This document shows, piece by piece, positions 34,017 to 43,204 of a stretch of 64,000 bases of DNA; position 1 is the first letter of the stretch, and every line of letters starts with the position of its first letter. The position numbers were made by a program, and so were the translations under genes. Under the pieces are notes generated by a model, which did not search any database, had not been told where the DNA came from, and saw only the letters and a program-made list of their open reading frames with translations. The DNA is from Haloarcula litorea (GTDB taxonomy: Archaea > Halobacteriota > Halobacteria > Halobacteriales > Haloarculaceae): assembly GCF_029338195.1 (NCBI RefSeq), contig NZ_CP119779.1, positions 1,798,001 to 1,862,000 of the forward strand, given 5' to 3'.

Positions 34017-34511
34017 TCAGAGCCCCTCGCCGAGGTCGTCGTCCTCGTAGTCGAACGTTTCCTCGGGGGCGTCGTCGGCGAAGAAGCCGAACGTCTCGTC
34101 GTCGCGCTGGAGGTAGTCGTTCTCCAGCGTCTCCGTGACGACCCGGCCGAGGTCGTCCAGTTCGGTCTCGATCTCGTCGGCGTCGCCCGTGCCGAGGTCG
34201 GCGCGCACGTCGTCGGGCAGCGTGGGCGACTGGTAGCCCACGTCGTCGGTCGAGGGGTCCCAGTAGAAGTCGAACCCCTGGATCAGGTCCGCGTCGGTCA
34301 CCACCTCGAACTCCGCCTCCGTCAGGGCGGTGTGGGCCGCCCACTCGTCGAAGGCGTCGTACCAGCCGCCGGCGGCCAGGACCTCGGCGAGTTCCTCGCG
34401 CCGGTAGTCGTCGCCGGGGTCGGCCTCGGGGGCGTCGACCGACTGGTAGGCGTCTCTGGACTGTGGCCCGTCGAGTGCGGGCGGGTCCGGGACGGGAACG
34501 TCGAGTGCCAT
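34017..34511 (-). CDS. Conserved acidic haloarchaeal protein of unknown function
   Basis: 164 residues, very acidic, no membrane segments. It has an N-terminal Pro-rich tail, a helical middle (DDYRREELAEVLAAGGWYDAFDEWAAHTALTEAEF) and an acidic C-terminus with the FGFFADDAPEETFDYEDDDLG pattern. Start ATG 34511. It converges with the methyltransferase and is followed upstream by two zinc-ribbon genes on the same strand. Confidence 0.65.
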   Translation of the reverse strand: MALDVPVPDPPALDGPQSRDAYQSVDAPEADPGDDYRREELAEVLAAGGWYDAFDEWAAHTALTEAEFEVVTDADLIQGFDFYWDPSTDDVGYQSPTLPDDVRADLGTGDADEIETELDDLGRVVTETLENDYLQRDDETFGFFADDAPEETFDYEDDDLGEGL

Positions 34512-34563
34512 ACCCGACGGTTCGCCGTCCAGGCTGATAAGCGTCCGGCGAGCGCCGCCCGCG

Positions 34564-34734
34564 TCAGGCCTTCGCGCCGGCGACGCCGCCCCCGATGGCG
34601 GCCCCACACTCCCCGCAGGCGACGACGTAGAACCGCTTGGAGGCGGCGAAGAAGCCGGTCTCGGCGTCCATCTCGACGAACTCAACGTCCTGCTGCTGGT
34701 CGAGGTCGCTGTCACATTCAGGGCAGTGGACCAT
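34564..34734 (-). CDS. Short zinc-ribbon protein (paralogue A)
   Basis: 56 residues with CPEC at 4-7 and CGEC at 40-43, four cysteines placed for one zinc ion, and the conserved core VEFVEMDAETGFFAASKRFYV. It is about 60% identical to the protein encoded 38 bp upstream (34773-34961), so the pair is a tandem duplication. Its ATG has a GCATATACC box about 29 bp upstream. The role is unknown; a size and fold like this suit nucleic-acid or protein binding. Confidence 0.75.
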   Translation of the reverse strand: MVHCPECDSDLDQQQDVEFVEMDAETGFFAASKRFYVVACGECGAAIGGGVAGAKA

Positions 34735-34772
34735 AGCGGTGGCTTGCGCGGGTCGTGGTATATGCTTTCCTC

Positions 34773-34961
34773 CTACACGGCACCGCCACCGCCGGCCTTC
34801 GCGCCGGCGACGCCGCTGCCGATGGTCGAGCCACACTCGGCACACTCCGCGACGTAGAACCGCTTGGAGGCCGCGAGGATGCCCGTCGTCGCGTCCATCT
34901 CGACGAACGCGACGTCGTCGGCGCTCTGGAGGGTCGCCTCGCAGTCGGGACAGTGGACCAT
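34773..34961 (-). CDS. Short zinc-ribbon protein (paralogue B)
   Basis: 62 residues: CPDC at 4-7, core VAFVEMDATTGILAASKRFYV, CAEC at 40-43, ending in a Gly-rich tail (AGAKAGGGGAV) six residues longer than paralogue A. A TTTATTCC box about 24 bp upstream gives it its own promoter. Function unknown. Confidence 0.75.
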   Translation of the reverse strand: MVHCPDCEATLQSADDVAFVEMDATTGILAASKRFYVAECAECGSTIGSGVAGAKAGGGGAV

Positions 34962-35046
34962 ACCGGCGTCTCTCCCGGCCGGAATAAATGTCTTGTCCGG
35001 GTCCGCGGGCGAGGTTTTTATGCCCCCGCCCCACTCACCCGGAGGC

Positions 35047-36327
35047 GTGCGGCTCGTGCAACTCGCGGTCCCGCGTGGCAAGCGCGAGGCGGCGCTGGCC
35101 GTCCTCGACGACGAGGGGATCGACTACGTCGTCAGCGAGGAGACCAGCGGCCGGGACGTCGCCGTCGTCGTCTCGTTCCCGCTCCCGACCAACGCCCTCG
35201 AACCGGTGCTGGCGGACCTCCGGGAGGTGGGGATCGACGACAACGCCTACACGGTCGTCGTCGACGCCAGCACCGTCATCTCCCGGCAGTTCGACGACCT
35301 GGAGGAGCGCTACGCGGAGGAGAAAGACGAGGACCGAATCGCCCGCGAGGAACTGACCGCGAAGGCCGAGGCGCTGGCCCCGACGCTGCCGACCTACGCC
35401 GTCATGACCGTCATCAGCGCGGTCATCGCCACCGCCGGCCTGCTGCTCGACTCGCCGGCCGTCGTCGTCGGGTCGATGGTCATCGCCCCGCTCATCGGGC
35501 CGGCGATGACCGCCAACGTCGGCACCGTCGTCGACGATCGCGAGCTGTTCGTCCGCGGCGTGAAACTGCAGGTGATCGGCCTCCTGCTCGCCGTCGCGAG
35601 CGCGACCGTGTTCGCGGTCCTCGTCAGGACGGCCAACGTCATCCCGCCGCTGGCCGACGTCACCAGCGTCGAGCAGGTCCGCGAGCGGATCGCGCCGGAC
35701 TTCCTCTCGCTCGTGGTCGCGCTGGGCGCGGGCGCGGCCGGCGTCATCAGCCTCACCTCCGGGGTCTCGACGGCGCTGGTCGGCGTGATGATCGCCGTCG
35801 CCCTGATCCCGCCCGCGGCGACGGTCGGCATCGGGATCGCCTGGGGGGAACCGCTGGTCAGCCTCGGCTCGGGCGTCCTGCTGCTGGTGAACGTCCTCTC
35901 GATCAACCTCGCCGTGCTGGCGGGCCTGTGGTACCAGGGGTACCGCCCCGAGCACTGGTTCCGCGAGGGGAACGCACGAGCGGCGACGCTCAAGCGGGTC
36001 GGCGTCCTCGTGGTCGCCATCCTCGTGCTGTCGACGTTCCTGGGCGGGGTGACGCTGGACTCCTTCCAGCGGGCGACGACCGCGGCCGAGATCGAGCGGG
36101 CCGTCGAGGGGGAGATCGACGGACAGGCCCGCCTGCTGGACGTGACCATCGAGCAGACGAACACCGTCATCTTCCAGGAGCCCCGGCGGGTCGTCGTCAC
36201 CGTCGGCATCCCGCCGGGGTCCGAGCCGCCTGATCTCGTCGGGCGACTCGACCGAGTGGCCGACGAGGCGGCCGGTCGGGACGTGCAGACCTCGGTCCAC
36301 TACGTCGCCGTCGAGGAGAGCGCGTGA
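35047..36327 (+). CDS. DUF389/TIGR00341-type membrane protein
   Basis: 426 residues. A cytoplasmic N-terminal ACT-like part (about 1-105, RLVQLAVPRGKREAALAVLDDEGIDYVV) is followed by about six membrane helices including the DUF389 hallmark SPAVVVGSMVIAPLIGPAMT and SGVSTALVGVMIAVALIPPAAT, and a soluble C-terminal part (about 345-426). Family function is unknown. GTG 35047 has a GTTTTTATG box 28 bp upstream, which selects it over longer readings. Confidence 0.87.
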   Translation: MRLVQLAVPRGKREAALAVLDDEGIDYVVSEETSGRDVAVVVSFPLPTNALEPVLADLREVGIDDNAYTVVVDASTVISRQFDDLEERYAEEKDEDRIAREELTAKAEALAPTLPTYAVMTVISAVIATAGLLLDSPAVVVGSMVIAPLIGPAMTANVGTVVDDRELFVRGVKLQVIGLLLAVASATVFAVLVRTANVIPPLADVTSVEQVRERIAPDFLSLVVALGAGAAGVISLTSGVSTALVGVMIAVALIPPAATVGIGIAWGEPLVSLGSGVLLLVNVLSINLAVLAGLWYQGYRPEHWFREGNARAATLKRVGVLVVAILVLSTFLGGVTLDSFQRATTAAEIERAVEGEIDGQARLLDVTIEQTNTVIFQEPRRVVVTVGIPPGSEPPDLVGRLDRVADEAAGRDVQTSVHYVAVEESA

Positions 36328-36434
36328 CGAGGTCCGCCGTAGTCTGGCGGTACTACCGGTACGGGGTCGGTAACGCTCAAAGACGATCTTGAACGTCCGA
36401 TGCGGTAAATACCTCCGGCAGCGTCCGGACACGT

Positions 36435-37148
36435 ATGGTCTCCAGACCACTCGCAGTCGCAGGCGTATTGGCCCTCCTGCTGGCCGGCGGTGCCGGCTTC
36501 GCGGTCGCGAACAACGGCGGCGTCCCACAGGACGCCGAGAACGCGACCGTCGGCGTCAGCGCCGACGCCACGGTCGAACGCAGCGCGGACCGAGCCGTAC
36601 TGAGCGTCGCCGCGGTCGGCCGCGGTGAGACCGCCGCGGCCGCCCGCGACAACGTCTCCGCGGACGCGGTCGCCGTCCAGGAGGCGCTCGACGAGGCGGG
36701 CGCGAACGTCACCTCGTCGAGTTTCCGCATCCACCCGGAGTACGAGCGCACCGAGGACGGCCGTGAACAGGTCGGCTACGTCGCCGTCCAGACGATCGAG
36801 GCCGAGACCGGGGACGTCGACGCCGTCGGCGACCTCATCGACGTCGCCGTCGACGCCGGCGCGGACCGCGTCGAGGGCATCCGCTACGAACTGAGCGAGG
36901 AGACGCGACAGGCCGCCCGCGAGGAGGCGCTCACCACGGCGATGGAGCGAGCGCGCGCCGACGCCGAGACGGTCGCGGCCGCCGAAGGCCGCGACGTCGC
37001 GGGCGTGTTGACGATCCAGACCAGCGATAGCGGCCCGTACGTGGTCCGCGCCGAGATGGCCGCCGCCGGCGACGCCGGCGGGACCAGCCTCTCGCCCGGC
37101 CCCGTCACGGTCGACGCCTCGGTCAGCGTCACCTACGAACTGGACTGA
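36435..37148 (+). CDS. Secreted SIMPL-domain (DUF541) protein
   Basis: 237 residues: a signal peptide or anchor (about 1-26, LAVAGVLALLLAGGAGFAVA) and one SIMPL domain (about 38-235; VGVSADATVERSADRAVLSVAAVG, VTSSSFRIHPEYER, RVEGIRYELSEETRQAAREEALTTAMERARADAETVA). SIMPL proteins are found in envelopes of many prokaryotes; their molecular role is poorly known. A GTAAATAC box 28 bp before ATG 36435 gives a leaderless start. Confidence 0.88.
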   Translation: MVSRPLAVAGVLALLLAGGAGFAVANNGGVPQDAENATVGVSADATVERSADRAVLSVAAVGRGETAAAARDNVSADAVAVQEALDEAGANVTSSSFRIHPEYERTEDGREQVGYVAVQTIEAETGDVDAVGDLIDVAVDAGADRVEGIRYELSEETRQAAREEALTTAMERARADAETVAAAEGRDVAGVLTIQTSDSGPYVVRAEMAAAGDAGGTSLSPGPVTVDASVSVTYELD

Positions 37149-37166
37149 GAAACCACCCTTCTCCGG

Positions 37167-38162
37167 CTACTCGTCGTCGAACGGGAGTTCGAGCTCGTAG
37201 CCGACGGCGTCGATGGCCGCCTGCAACACGGCCTCGACGTTGTCGTCCTCGGTGACGCTCATGTAGTGGTCGGCCTCGACGTCGGTCGAGCGGTCGCTCT
37301 TGTTCGCGACGGTCAGGACGGGCGCGTCGAACCGCCCCTCGATGTCGTCCCGTAAGTCCAGTTGCTGGGCGAGCGGGTAGCCACACGCCTCGCTGGGGTC
37401 GACGAGGACGAGGACGGCGTCGGCGAGGTGTTCCAGCGCGCTGACGGCCTGGGACTCGATCCGGTTGCGCTCCTCGGGTGGCCGGTCGAGCAGTCCGGGC
37501 GTGTCGACCAGTTGGTAGCGGATGCGCTGGTGTTCGACGTGGCCCACGCGGATCTGGGTCGTCGTGAAGGGGTAGGCGGCGATCTCGTTGTCCGCGCGGG
37601 TGACGCGGTTGACGAACGACGACTTCCCGACGTTGGGGTAGCCGGCGACGACGATTGCCGGCTCGTCGGGGCGGATGTCCGGCAGCCCCTTCAGCGCCTC
37701 GCGGGCCGTCGCGACGGCCGCGAGGTCGTCTTCGACCTCCTCGGTCACGTCGGCGATGCGGGCGAAGGCCTGCTTGCGGAGCTTCCGCGCGGTGTCCTCG
37801 TCGCCCCGCACCACGCGGCTCTCGTACTCCTGGCGGATCTCCTTGGCCTTCCGGCCGGCCCAGGACACCTCCGAGAGGTGCTGTCTCAGCGCGTCGATAC
37901 CGCCCTTCTCGTCGGGGTAGGCGTCGCTCAGCACGGCGTCGGCGAGTTCGACGTAGAAGGGGTCCAGTCGGTCGATGGTCGGCCACGAGGTGGCGACGTT
38001 CTCGAGGTTGTCGGAGACGATGTTCGAGGCCGTCATCAGCATCGACTGCTGGGCCTCGGTCCCCTCCTTCGCCCCGCCCGCCCGCGACGCCCGGGAGAAG
38101 GCCTTGTCCAGGACCTCCTCGGCTCTCGGCGTGGTCGGGAGGTTCTCGAAGGGTTGACTCAT
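37167..38162 (-). CDS. Nog1-family GTPase
   Basis: 331 residues. Helical N-terminal NOG1 domain (about 1-160), then a GTPase with G1 GYPNVGKSS (about 168-176), G3 DTPGLLD, and G4 NKSD. In eukaryotes Nog1 acts in 60S ribosomal subunit assembly, and archaeal members probably act in large-subunit maturation. The C-terminal extension of the eukaryotic protein is absent. The start ATG 38162 has a CTTTTATGTGC TATA box 28 bp upstream. Confidence 0.92.
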   Translation of the reverse strand: MSQPFENLPTTPRAEEVLDKAFSRASRAGGAKEGTEAQQSMLMTASNIVSDNLENVATSWPTIDRLDPFYVELADAVLSDAYPDEKGGIDALRQHLSEVSWAGRKAKEIRQEYESRVVRGDEDTARKLRKQAFARIADVTEEVEDDLAAVATAREALKGLPDIRPDEPAIVVAGYPNVGKSSFVNRVTRADNEIAAYPFTTTQIRVGHVEHQRIRYQLVDTPGLLDRPPEERNRIESQAVSALEHLADAVLVLVDPSEACGYPLAQQLDLRDDIEGRFDAPVLTVANKSDRSTDVEADHYMSVTEDDNVEAVLQAAIDAVGYELELPFDDE

Positions 38163-38328
38163 TACGGCCTCTTTTGCCGCCAGCACATAAAAGGGCGTCC
38201 AATCGGGGGAGACGGCTCCGACGCGGGGGCGGCGACCACACCGAATATTACCGTCGGGGCTCACGTCCACGTCGAATGCGCGGGGACACGGCGGTGGCGG
38301 CGGCCGGGACCGAGGTGAGGCCACATCG

Positions 38329-39354
38329 ATGAGCCGGCTGTCCTGGCTCCGCTTCGAGAGCGAACTGCTGGGCAACGATCCCCGGGAGTGGTTCGTCCTG
38401 ACCGGCGACCGACGGCTGGTGACCGTCCTGCAGGTCATCGGGCTCGCGGGGACGCTGGCCGTGGTGTTCGCCGTCGGACTGGTACCGCTGCGTGCCGACA
38501 CGCCGGTCCTGTTCCTCCTGTTCGCGCTGATCGCGGGGAACTTCACGCTGATCGCCATCGTCACCTCGCTCAGCCAGTTCGTCCTCAGCCGCCGCCTGGA
38601 GTCCCCGGGGGACGTCCGCTCGGAGATCGACGACACCGTCGCCTACCGCCAGGACGTGGGCGAGACCACCGGGCAGTCGCTGATGCCGGTCAAGCCCGAC
38701 GCCTTCTTCCGGCTGCTGTTCCGGAGCGCGCGCGACGACATCGAGCGCCTCGCGACCGTGACCGAGGAGACCCGGACCAGGCGGACCCGCGAGGAACTCG
38801 AGACGCTGGTCGCGGGGCTGGAGACCCACGTCGACTACGTCGTCGGCCTGCTGGAACGCGAGGAGAGCGAGATGAAACACGCGCTGTTCGCCTCGGTCAC
38901 GACCGACTACGAGAACTACGTCCACCGGACGTGGTACCTCCAGACGGAGTACGCCGACGAGTACACCGACGCGGTGACGGAGCCGCTCGGTCGCCTGACC
39001 GAGACGCTGGAACACATCGTCGTCGCCAAGCGGCTGTTCAAGACGACGTTCATCGAGGCCGAGATCTCCGAGCTCTCGCGGTACCTGCTGTACGTCGGCC
39101 TCCCCGCACAGATCTCGGCCGTGCTGGTGACGCTGCTGTACACCACGAGCGGAGTCGCGCCGTCGGTGTCGCCGCCGGTGACGCGGGTGCTCGTCCCGGC
39201 AGTCCTCACGGCCGGGTTCACCCCCTTCTTCCTGCTGAGTTCCTACGTCGTCCGCCTGTCGGTGATGGCCCGTCGGACCGCCGAGCAGTTCCCGTTCAGC
39301 TCCCAGCTGGAGAGCGCGATGGCCGACCGCGACGAGTTCACGCGGGACGACTGA
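38329..39354 (+). CDS. Conserved haloarchaeal membrane protein with four helices
   Basis: 341 residues: helices at about 33-53 and 60-82, a long charged cytoplasmic part (about 90-245) with mixed helical content, then helices at about 255-275 and 285-310. The long central part ends in HIVVAKRLFKTTFIEAEISELSRYLLY. No catalytic motif. A GAATATTACC sequence near 38242 is the only AT-rich promoter candidate and would give a leader of about 60 nt. Function unknown. Confidence 0.72.
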   Translation: MSRLSWLRFESELLGNDPREWFVLTGDRRLVTVLQVIGLAGTLAVVFAVGLVPLRADTPVLFLLFALIAGNFTLIAIVTSLSQFVLSRRLESPGDVRSEIDDTVAYRQDVGETTGQSLMPVKPDAFFRLLFRSARDDIERLATVTEETRTRRTREELETLVAGLETHVDYVVGLLEREESEMKHALFASVTTDYENYVHRTWYLQTEYADEYTDAVTEPLGRLTETLEHIVVAKRLFKTTFIEAEISELSRYLLYVGLPAQISAVLVTLLYTTSGVAPSVSPPVTRVLVPAVLTAGFTPFFLLSSYVVRLSVMARRTAEQFPFSSQLESAMADRDEFTRDD

Positions 39355-39397
39355 GCCCCCGCCACACGCTTTTCAGCCTCCCGTCCCCACAGCCGGT

Positions 39398-39715
39398 ATG
39401 GCACACATCGACGCCGGCGAGGTCCTCCCCAACGAGCACGTCCAGCGGATGGCCGCCGACGGGACGATCACGCAGATGCACCGCGGCCACCGCTACGCCG
39501 ACGAGGGCGACACCTTCGAGATCGACGGGACCACCTTCGAGGTGACCGACGTGACCGAGCGGACGCTGGGGGACCTGACCGACGAGGACGCTCGCCGGGA
39601 GGGCTCCGAAGACCTCGACGCGTACCGGGAGCGACTTCGTCGGGTCCACGACGAGTTCGAGTGGGACGACGACAGCGAGGTCGTCCGGCATCGGTTCCGC
39701 CCGATCGGGGAGTGA
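39398..39715 (+). CDS. ASCH-like domain protein
   Basis: 105 residues. The order HRGHRYADEGDTFEIDGTTFEVTDVTERTLGDLTDEDARREG then LDAYRERLRRVHDEFEW resembles the ASCH/PUA-like fold, whose members bind RNA or modified nucleosides. The resemblance is by pattern only. A CGCTTTTCA box 27 bp upstream fits a leaderless ATG. A predicted lipoprotein follows. Confidence 0.6.
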   Translation: MAHIDAGEVLPNEHVQRMAADGTITQMHRGHRYADEGDTFEIDGTTFEVTDVTERTLGDLTDEDARREGSEDLDAYRERLRRVHDEFEWDDDSEVVRHRFRPIGE

Positions 39716-39779
39716 GGCGGTCGGTGGCGTCCCGGGGACCGGCACAAGACCTTTTCCGATCTGTGTGGTAGTCCCTGAC

Positions 39780-40256
39780 GTGCCGCCCTCCAGACGAGCG
39801 ACCCTCGCGGCGATCGGCGCGACGGCCGTCGCGCTGACGGCCGGCTGTTCGTCCCTCGACGCCGGTGGGGGTGCGACCGAGACGACCGCCGACGCGGCGT
39901 TCGTGGTCCGTCTCAGCGGCCCGGAGACGGACCGCGTCCTGTTCGACGGGGGCGACGTCGCGACCGTCGGGGAGGTAAAGACCGGCGGGAGCGCGGCCCG
40001 CCTCCCGCTGACCCTGACCGACGCGGCGACAGCCGACGTCGTCGAGACCTTCGAGACAGCCGGCGTCGACGAGACGCCCGAGGAGTACGCGATCCTGCAG
40101 TTCCACGAGGGCGAGGCGGTCGGTCGGTTCGGCGTCGCCCCCTCGCTGGCCGAGGCCGTCGCCGACGGCGAGTGGGACGGCCGCCTGTCGCTGACCTTCC
40201 CGGACCGCGAGCGAGCCGGCGAGGTCCGTTCGACCCTCGCCGACGGAAGCGGGTGA
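39780..40256 (+). CDS. Small predicted lipoprotein
   Basis: 158 residues. PPSRRATLAAIGATAVALTAGCSS combines a twin-arginine start (SRRATL) with the lipobox TAGC (Cys near 23), so it is probably exported by Tat, lipid-modified and held on the outer face. The mature domain (about 40-155) is a single acidic alpha/beta fold without a recognised family. GTG 39780 is 27 bp after a TTTTCC box; the GTG at 39765 lies too close to that box. Confidence 0.72.
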   Translation: MPPSRRATLAAIGATAVALTAGCSSLDAGGGATETTADAAFVVRLSGPETDRVLFDGGDVATVGEVKTGGSAARLPLTLTDAATADVVETFETAGVDETPEEYAILQFHEGEAVGRFGVAPSLAEAVADGEWDGRLSLTFPDRERAGEVRSTLADGSG

Positions 40257-40265
40257 GCCGACCGC

Positions 40266-41018
40266 TCAGAAGCCGCCGTACCGCAGGTACACCATGTCCA
40301 GGATGAGCAGCAGCTGGAACAGTCCCTGGACCCCGCCCAGCATCGCGTTCTGCTTGCCGATGGCCGAGATGACGCCGGCGTCGGGCGCGGCGGAGGTCAT
40401 CTCCTTGTAGATGCGGATCTCGCCGGGCATCAGGAAGCCAAAGCCCTGCACCGACAGCAGCGTCACCAGCACCAGCGCGACGGCGATGGCCGGCGACGTC
40501 ATCTGGAACTGGCCGATCGTGGTTGCGACCCACGCCAGCGATCCGACGGTCCCGACGGCGAAGGGGACCTGCCAGCGCCAGTCCGACCAGGCGTTCAGCC
40601 GCCACCCCAGAAGCAGCAGGATGGGGATCACGTTCGCCGCGGTGAACAGCGCCAGCCACGGCGTCGCGTGCGGGAAGACGCCGAGCCGGAGCGCCAGCGT
40701 GATGCCGCCGGCGATGGTCACCAGCGCCATCGACGGCAGGAAGAACGCGGTCTTGGGCGTCAGCCGCTCGAAGACGGCCGCGCTCTGTTCCTCCTCCAGC
40801 CCGCCGATGACCGGGCCGAGGATCGCACCGAGGAAGATGTCGGTGCCGGTCCACAGCAGCCCGGCCATCACGTGGATGTACGTGTGTTGCTGGACCGTCG
40901 CGACGGTGGTCGCGTACGCCAGCGCCAGCACCGAGACGAGGACGACCCCCGTCGCGAACGCCGGATTCGCCCGCTGCCCCATCCCCGAGATCGTCCCGCG
41001 AACTGTCGACGTACTCAT
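40266..41018 (-). CDS. Multi-pass membrane protein (DUF2269/CopD-like)
   Basis: 250 residues with about six membrane helices. HTYIHVMAGLLWTGTDIFLGAILGP has the His and WxG pattern of the DUF2269/CopD superfamily, where His residues bind haem or metal. A second section ends GEIRIYKEMTSAAPDAGVISAIGKQN. The start ATG 41018 has a TATTAAG box 29 bp upstream; ATG at 40982 is an alternative. The assignment to the superfamily is tentative. Confidence 0.6.
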   Translation of the reverse strand: MSTSTVRGTISGMGQRANPAFATGVVLVSVLALAYATTVATVQQHTYIHVMAGLLWTGTDIFLGAILGPVIGGLEEEQSAAVFERLTPKTAFFLPSMALVTIAGGITLALRLGVFPHATPWLALFTAANVIPILLLLGWRLNAWSDWRWQVPFAVGTVGSLAWVATTIGQFQMTSPAIAVALVLVTLLSVQGFGFLMPGEIRIYKEMTSAAPDAGVISAIGKQNAMLGGVQGLFQLLLILDMVYLRYGGF

Positions 41019-41145
41019 AGGAGACAGCTATCTACTCACCGACTTAATACCACCGGGTAGCTCGACGACTGATCCCCGGCACGGCCCCGACGCAGCCGGT
41101 GGCGTGGCTCCTGGCCGTCCGTTTGCGCTCCGCTCGCGCCCCTCG

Positions 41146-41442
41146 CTACCGCCGCTCGGCCAGCTCCGCCCGCAGGTCTTCGACGTCCATCCCCTTCATC
41201 GACAGCAACACCAGCAGGTGGTAGACGATGTCGGCGGCCTCGTGGGCGAGTTCCTCGCGGTCGTCGTCTTTCGCCGCGAGGAGCAGTTCAGTGGTCTCCT
41301 CGCCGAGCTTCTCCAGGACGGCGTTCTCGCCTTTCTCGTGGGTGAACAGCGAGGCGGTGTAGGAGTCCTCCGGCAGCGTCTCTTTGCGGTCCTCGATGAC
41401 CGCGAACAGCTCGTCGACGATGTCCGCGTCGGCGTCGCTCAT
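41146..41442 (-). CDS. hisE: Phosphoribosyl-ATP pyrophosphatase HisE
   Basis: Second step of histidine biosynthesis, hydrolysing phosphoribosyl-ATP to phosphoribosyl-AMP. The 98-residue all-helical MazG-like protein has the metal-binding pattern KLGEETTELLLAAKDDD and ELAHEAADIVYHLLVLL (ExxE...ExxD). HisE stands apart from hisI here, as is usual in haloarchaea. It lies 36 bp downstream of pdxT on the same strand. Confidence 0.93.
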   Translation of the reverse strand: MSDADADIVDELFAVIEDRKETLPEDSYTASLFTHEKGENAVLEKLGEETTELLLAAKDDDREELAHEAADIVYHLLVLLSMKGMDVEDLRAELAERR

Positions 41443-41478
41443 ACCCGTGGGTGGCCGGCCAGCGCCTTCAGACCGTCG

Positions 41479-42072
41479 CTACGCCTGTACCGAGTCGAAA
41501 AAGGCCAGGTCGTGGACGCGGGAGTCGTCGGTCAGTTCCGGATGAAAGGAGGTGCCCACGACGGGGCCGTCCCGGACCGCGACCGGGCGGTCGTCCCACG
41601 ACGCCAGCACCTCGACGCCGTCGCCGACGTAGTCGATGATCGGGGCGCGGATGAACACCGCCGGGAACGGCTCGTCCAGGCCCGCGACGTCCAGCGGGGC
41701 CTCGAAACTGTCCTTCTGCCGGCCGAAGGCGTTGCGCTCGATGGTCGCGTCGATCAGGTTCAGCGTCTCCACGCGGTCGTCCTGGGCGTCGGTGGCGGCG
41801 ACGATGAGCCCCGCACAGGTCGCCAGGACCGGTTTGCCGTCGTCGACGTGTGCCTGGATCTCCGCGTCGATGCCCTCCCGACTGACCAGCCGCGAGATGG
41901 TCGTCGACTCCCCGCCGGGCAGCAGCAGGGCGTCGCAGTCGGGGACGATACCGGACTCGCGTATCTCGACGACCTCCGCCGTCTCGTCGTGGGCGGCCGC
42001 GGCCCGCTCGATGGCCGCGGCGTGTTCCGAGACGTCGCCCTGGACGGCGAGGACGCCAGCCCGCAGTGTCAT
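41479..42072 (-). CDS. pdxT: Pyridoxal 5'-phosphate synthase glutaminase subunit PdxT
   Basis: 197-residue glutaminase that supplies ammonia to PdxS for PLP synthesis. Catalytic triad: Cys in LATCAGLIV, His and Glu in TSFHPELTDD; the LLLPGGESTTI loop and Arg/Asn in RNAFGRQKDSFEAPL are PdxT marks. ATG 42072 has a TTTTG box 27 bp upstream. pdxS is not in the window. Confidence 0.95.
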   Translation of the reverse strand: MTLRAGVLAVQGDVSEHAAAIERAAAAHDETAEVVEIRESGIVPDCDALLLPGGESTTISRLVSREGIDAEIQAHVDDGKPVLATCAGLIVAATDAQDDRVETLNLIDATIERNAFGRQKDSFEAPLDVAGLDEPFPAVFIRAPIIDYVGDGVEVLASWDDRPVAVRDGPVVGTSFHPELTDDSRVHDLAFFDSVQA

Positions 42073-42169
42073 ACCGCGGGGTAGGCGACGGAGTAGCAAA
42101 ACCCTCTCGTCTTCCGCAGCGCTCGCGAGCCGGCCAAACCGTTAGGAGTCGGCAGTCCCGAGAGTCGGT

Positions 42170-43204
42170 ATGCCCGATCGACCCGAGGACCCGGTGGCGG
42201 CGGACGCCGACGAGTCGACCGACCTCTACGGCGTCGCCGACTGGGAGGTCCGGTCGCGGTTCGACTGGCTCGTCGTCGCGGTCTACCGGGTCGGGGTCTG
42301 GAGTCTGCGGGCGCTGGTCGTGGTTGCGGCGCTCGCGATCCTCGCGCTCCAGCTCGCCTTCGGGAGCCTCGGCGTGCTGGGCGTCCAGCCGCTGTTCGCG
42401 GTGCTTGCCGCGCTGTCGGCGGTGCCGGCGCTCCTGCTGGCGGCGTACATCTGGTACGCCGACGTGACGACCTCCGAGCCGCTGACGCTGCTGGTCGGGA
42501 CGTTCCTGCTGGGCGTGCTGTTCGCCGGCTTCGCGGGGCTGCTGAACGTCGTCATCGGCGGGCCGGTCCAGGCCATCGGCTCCGGGTTCGGCCTGTTCGA
42601 GCCGGCGGGGCTGGTCGTGTTCTTCTTCCTCGTCGTCGGCCCCGTCGAGGAGGGCGTGAAACTGCTGGCGGTGCGCCTGTACGCCTACCGCGACGACCGG
42701 TTCGACGCGGTCGTCGACGGCGCGGTGTACGGTGCCGCGGCGGGGCTGGGCTTCGCCACCATCGAGAACGCGCTGTACATCGTCCAGAACACGGAGATGG
42801 TCGCCGGCACGGCCCAGGCGTTCGGTGCCGGAAGCGACGTTGCGGCGGTGCGGGCGCTGGCCGGCCCGGGCCACGTCATCTACTCCGCGTTCGCGGGCTA
42901 CTACCTCGGCCTGGCGAAGTTCAACCCCGACGACGCCGGCCCCATCGTCCTGAAGGGGCTGGTCATCGCGTCGCTGGTCCACGCGACGTACAACACGCTG
43001 TCCGGTCCGGTGACGGTCGTGCTGGCGGAGGTGTACGGCGTCGGCCAGTTCGTCGCGTTCGTCGCGTTCGTCGCCGTCTACGACGGGATCTTCGTGGCGC
43101 TGCTGTTGCGGAAGCTCGCCGCCTATCGACAGGCCTACCGGCGGGCCAACGGTTCCGACCACGACCCGCCCGAGGGGGTCGACCTGACCGAGTTCGACCC
43201 CTAA
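42170..43204 (+). CDS. PrsW-family intramembrane metalloprotease
   Basis: 344 residues with about eight membrane helices. The proposed metal ligands are present: EEGVKLLAVRLY (EExxK, near residue 160), GLGFATIENALYI (near 197), GHVIYSAFAGYYLG (near 235) and LVHATYNTL (near 267). PrsW cuts membrane-spanning anti-sigma factors in Bacillus; archaeal substrates are unknown. It converges with ribE so tightly that the stop codons share three bases (CTAA at 43201-43204). Confidence 0.88.
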   Translation: MPDRPEDPVAADADESTDLYGVADWEVRSRFDWLVVAVYRVGVWSLRALVVVAALAILALQLAFGSLGVLGVQPLFAVLAALSAVPALLLAAYIWYADVTTSEPLTLLVGTFLLGVLFAGFAGLLNVVIGGPVQAIGSGFGLFEPAGLVVFFFLVVGPVEEGVKLLAVRLYAYRDDRFDAVVDGAVYGAAAGLGFATIENALYIVQNTEMVAGTAQAFGAGSDVAAVRALAGPGHVIYSAFAGYYLGLAKFNPDDAGPIVLKGLVIASLVHATYNTLSGPVTVVLAEVYGVGQFVAFVAFVAVYDGIFVALLLRKLAAYRQAYRRANGSDHDPPEGVDLTEFDP

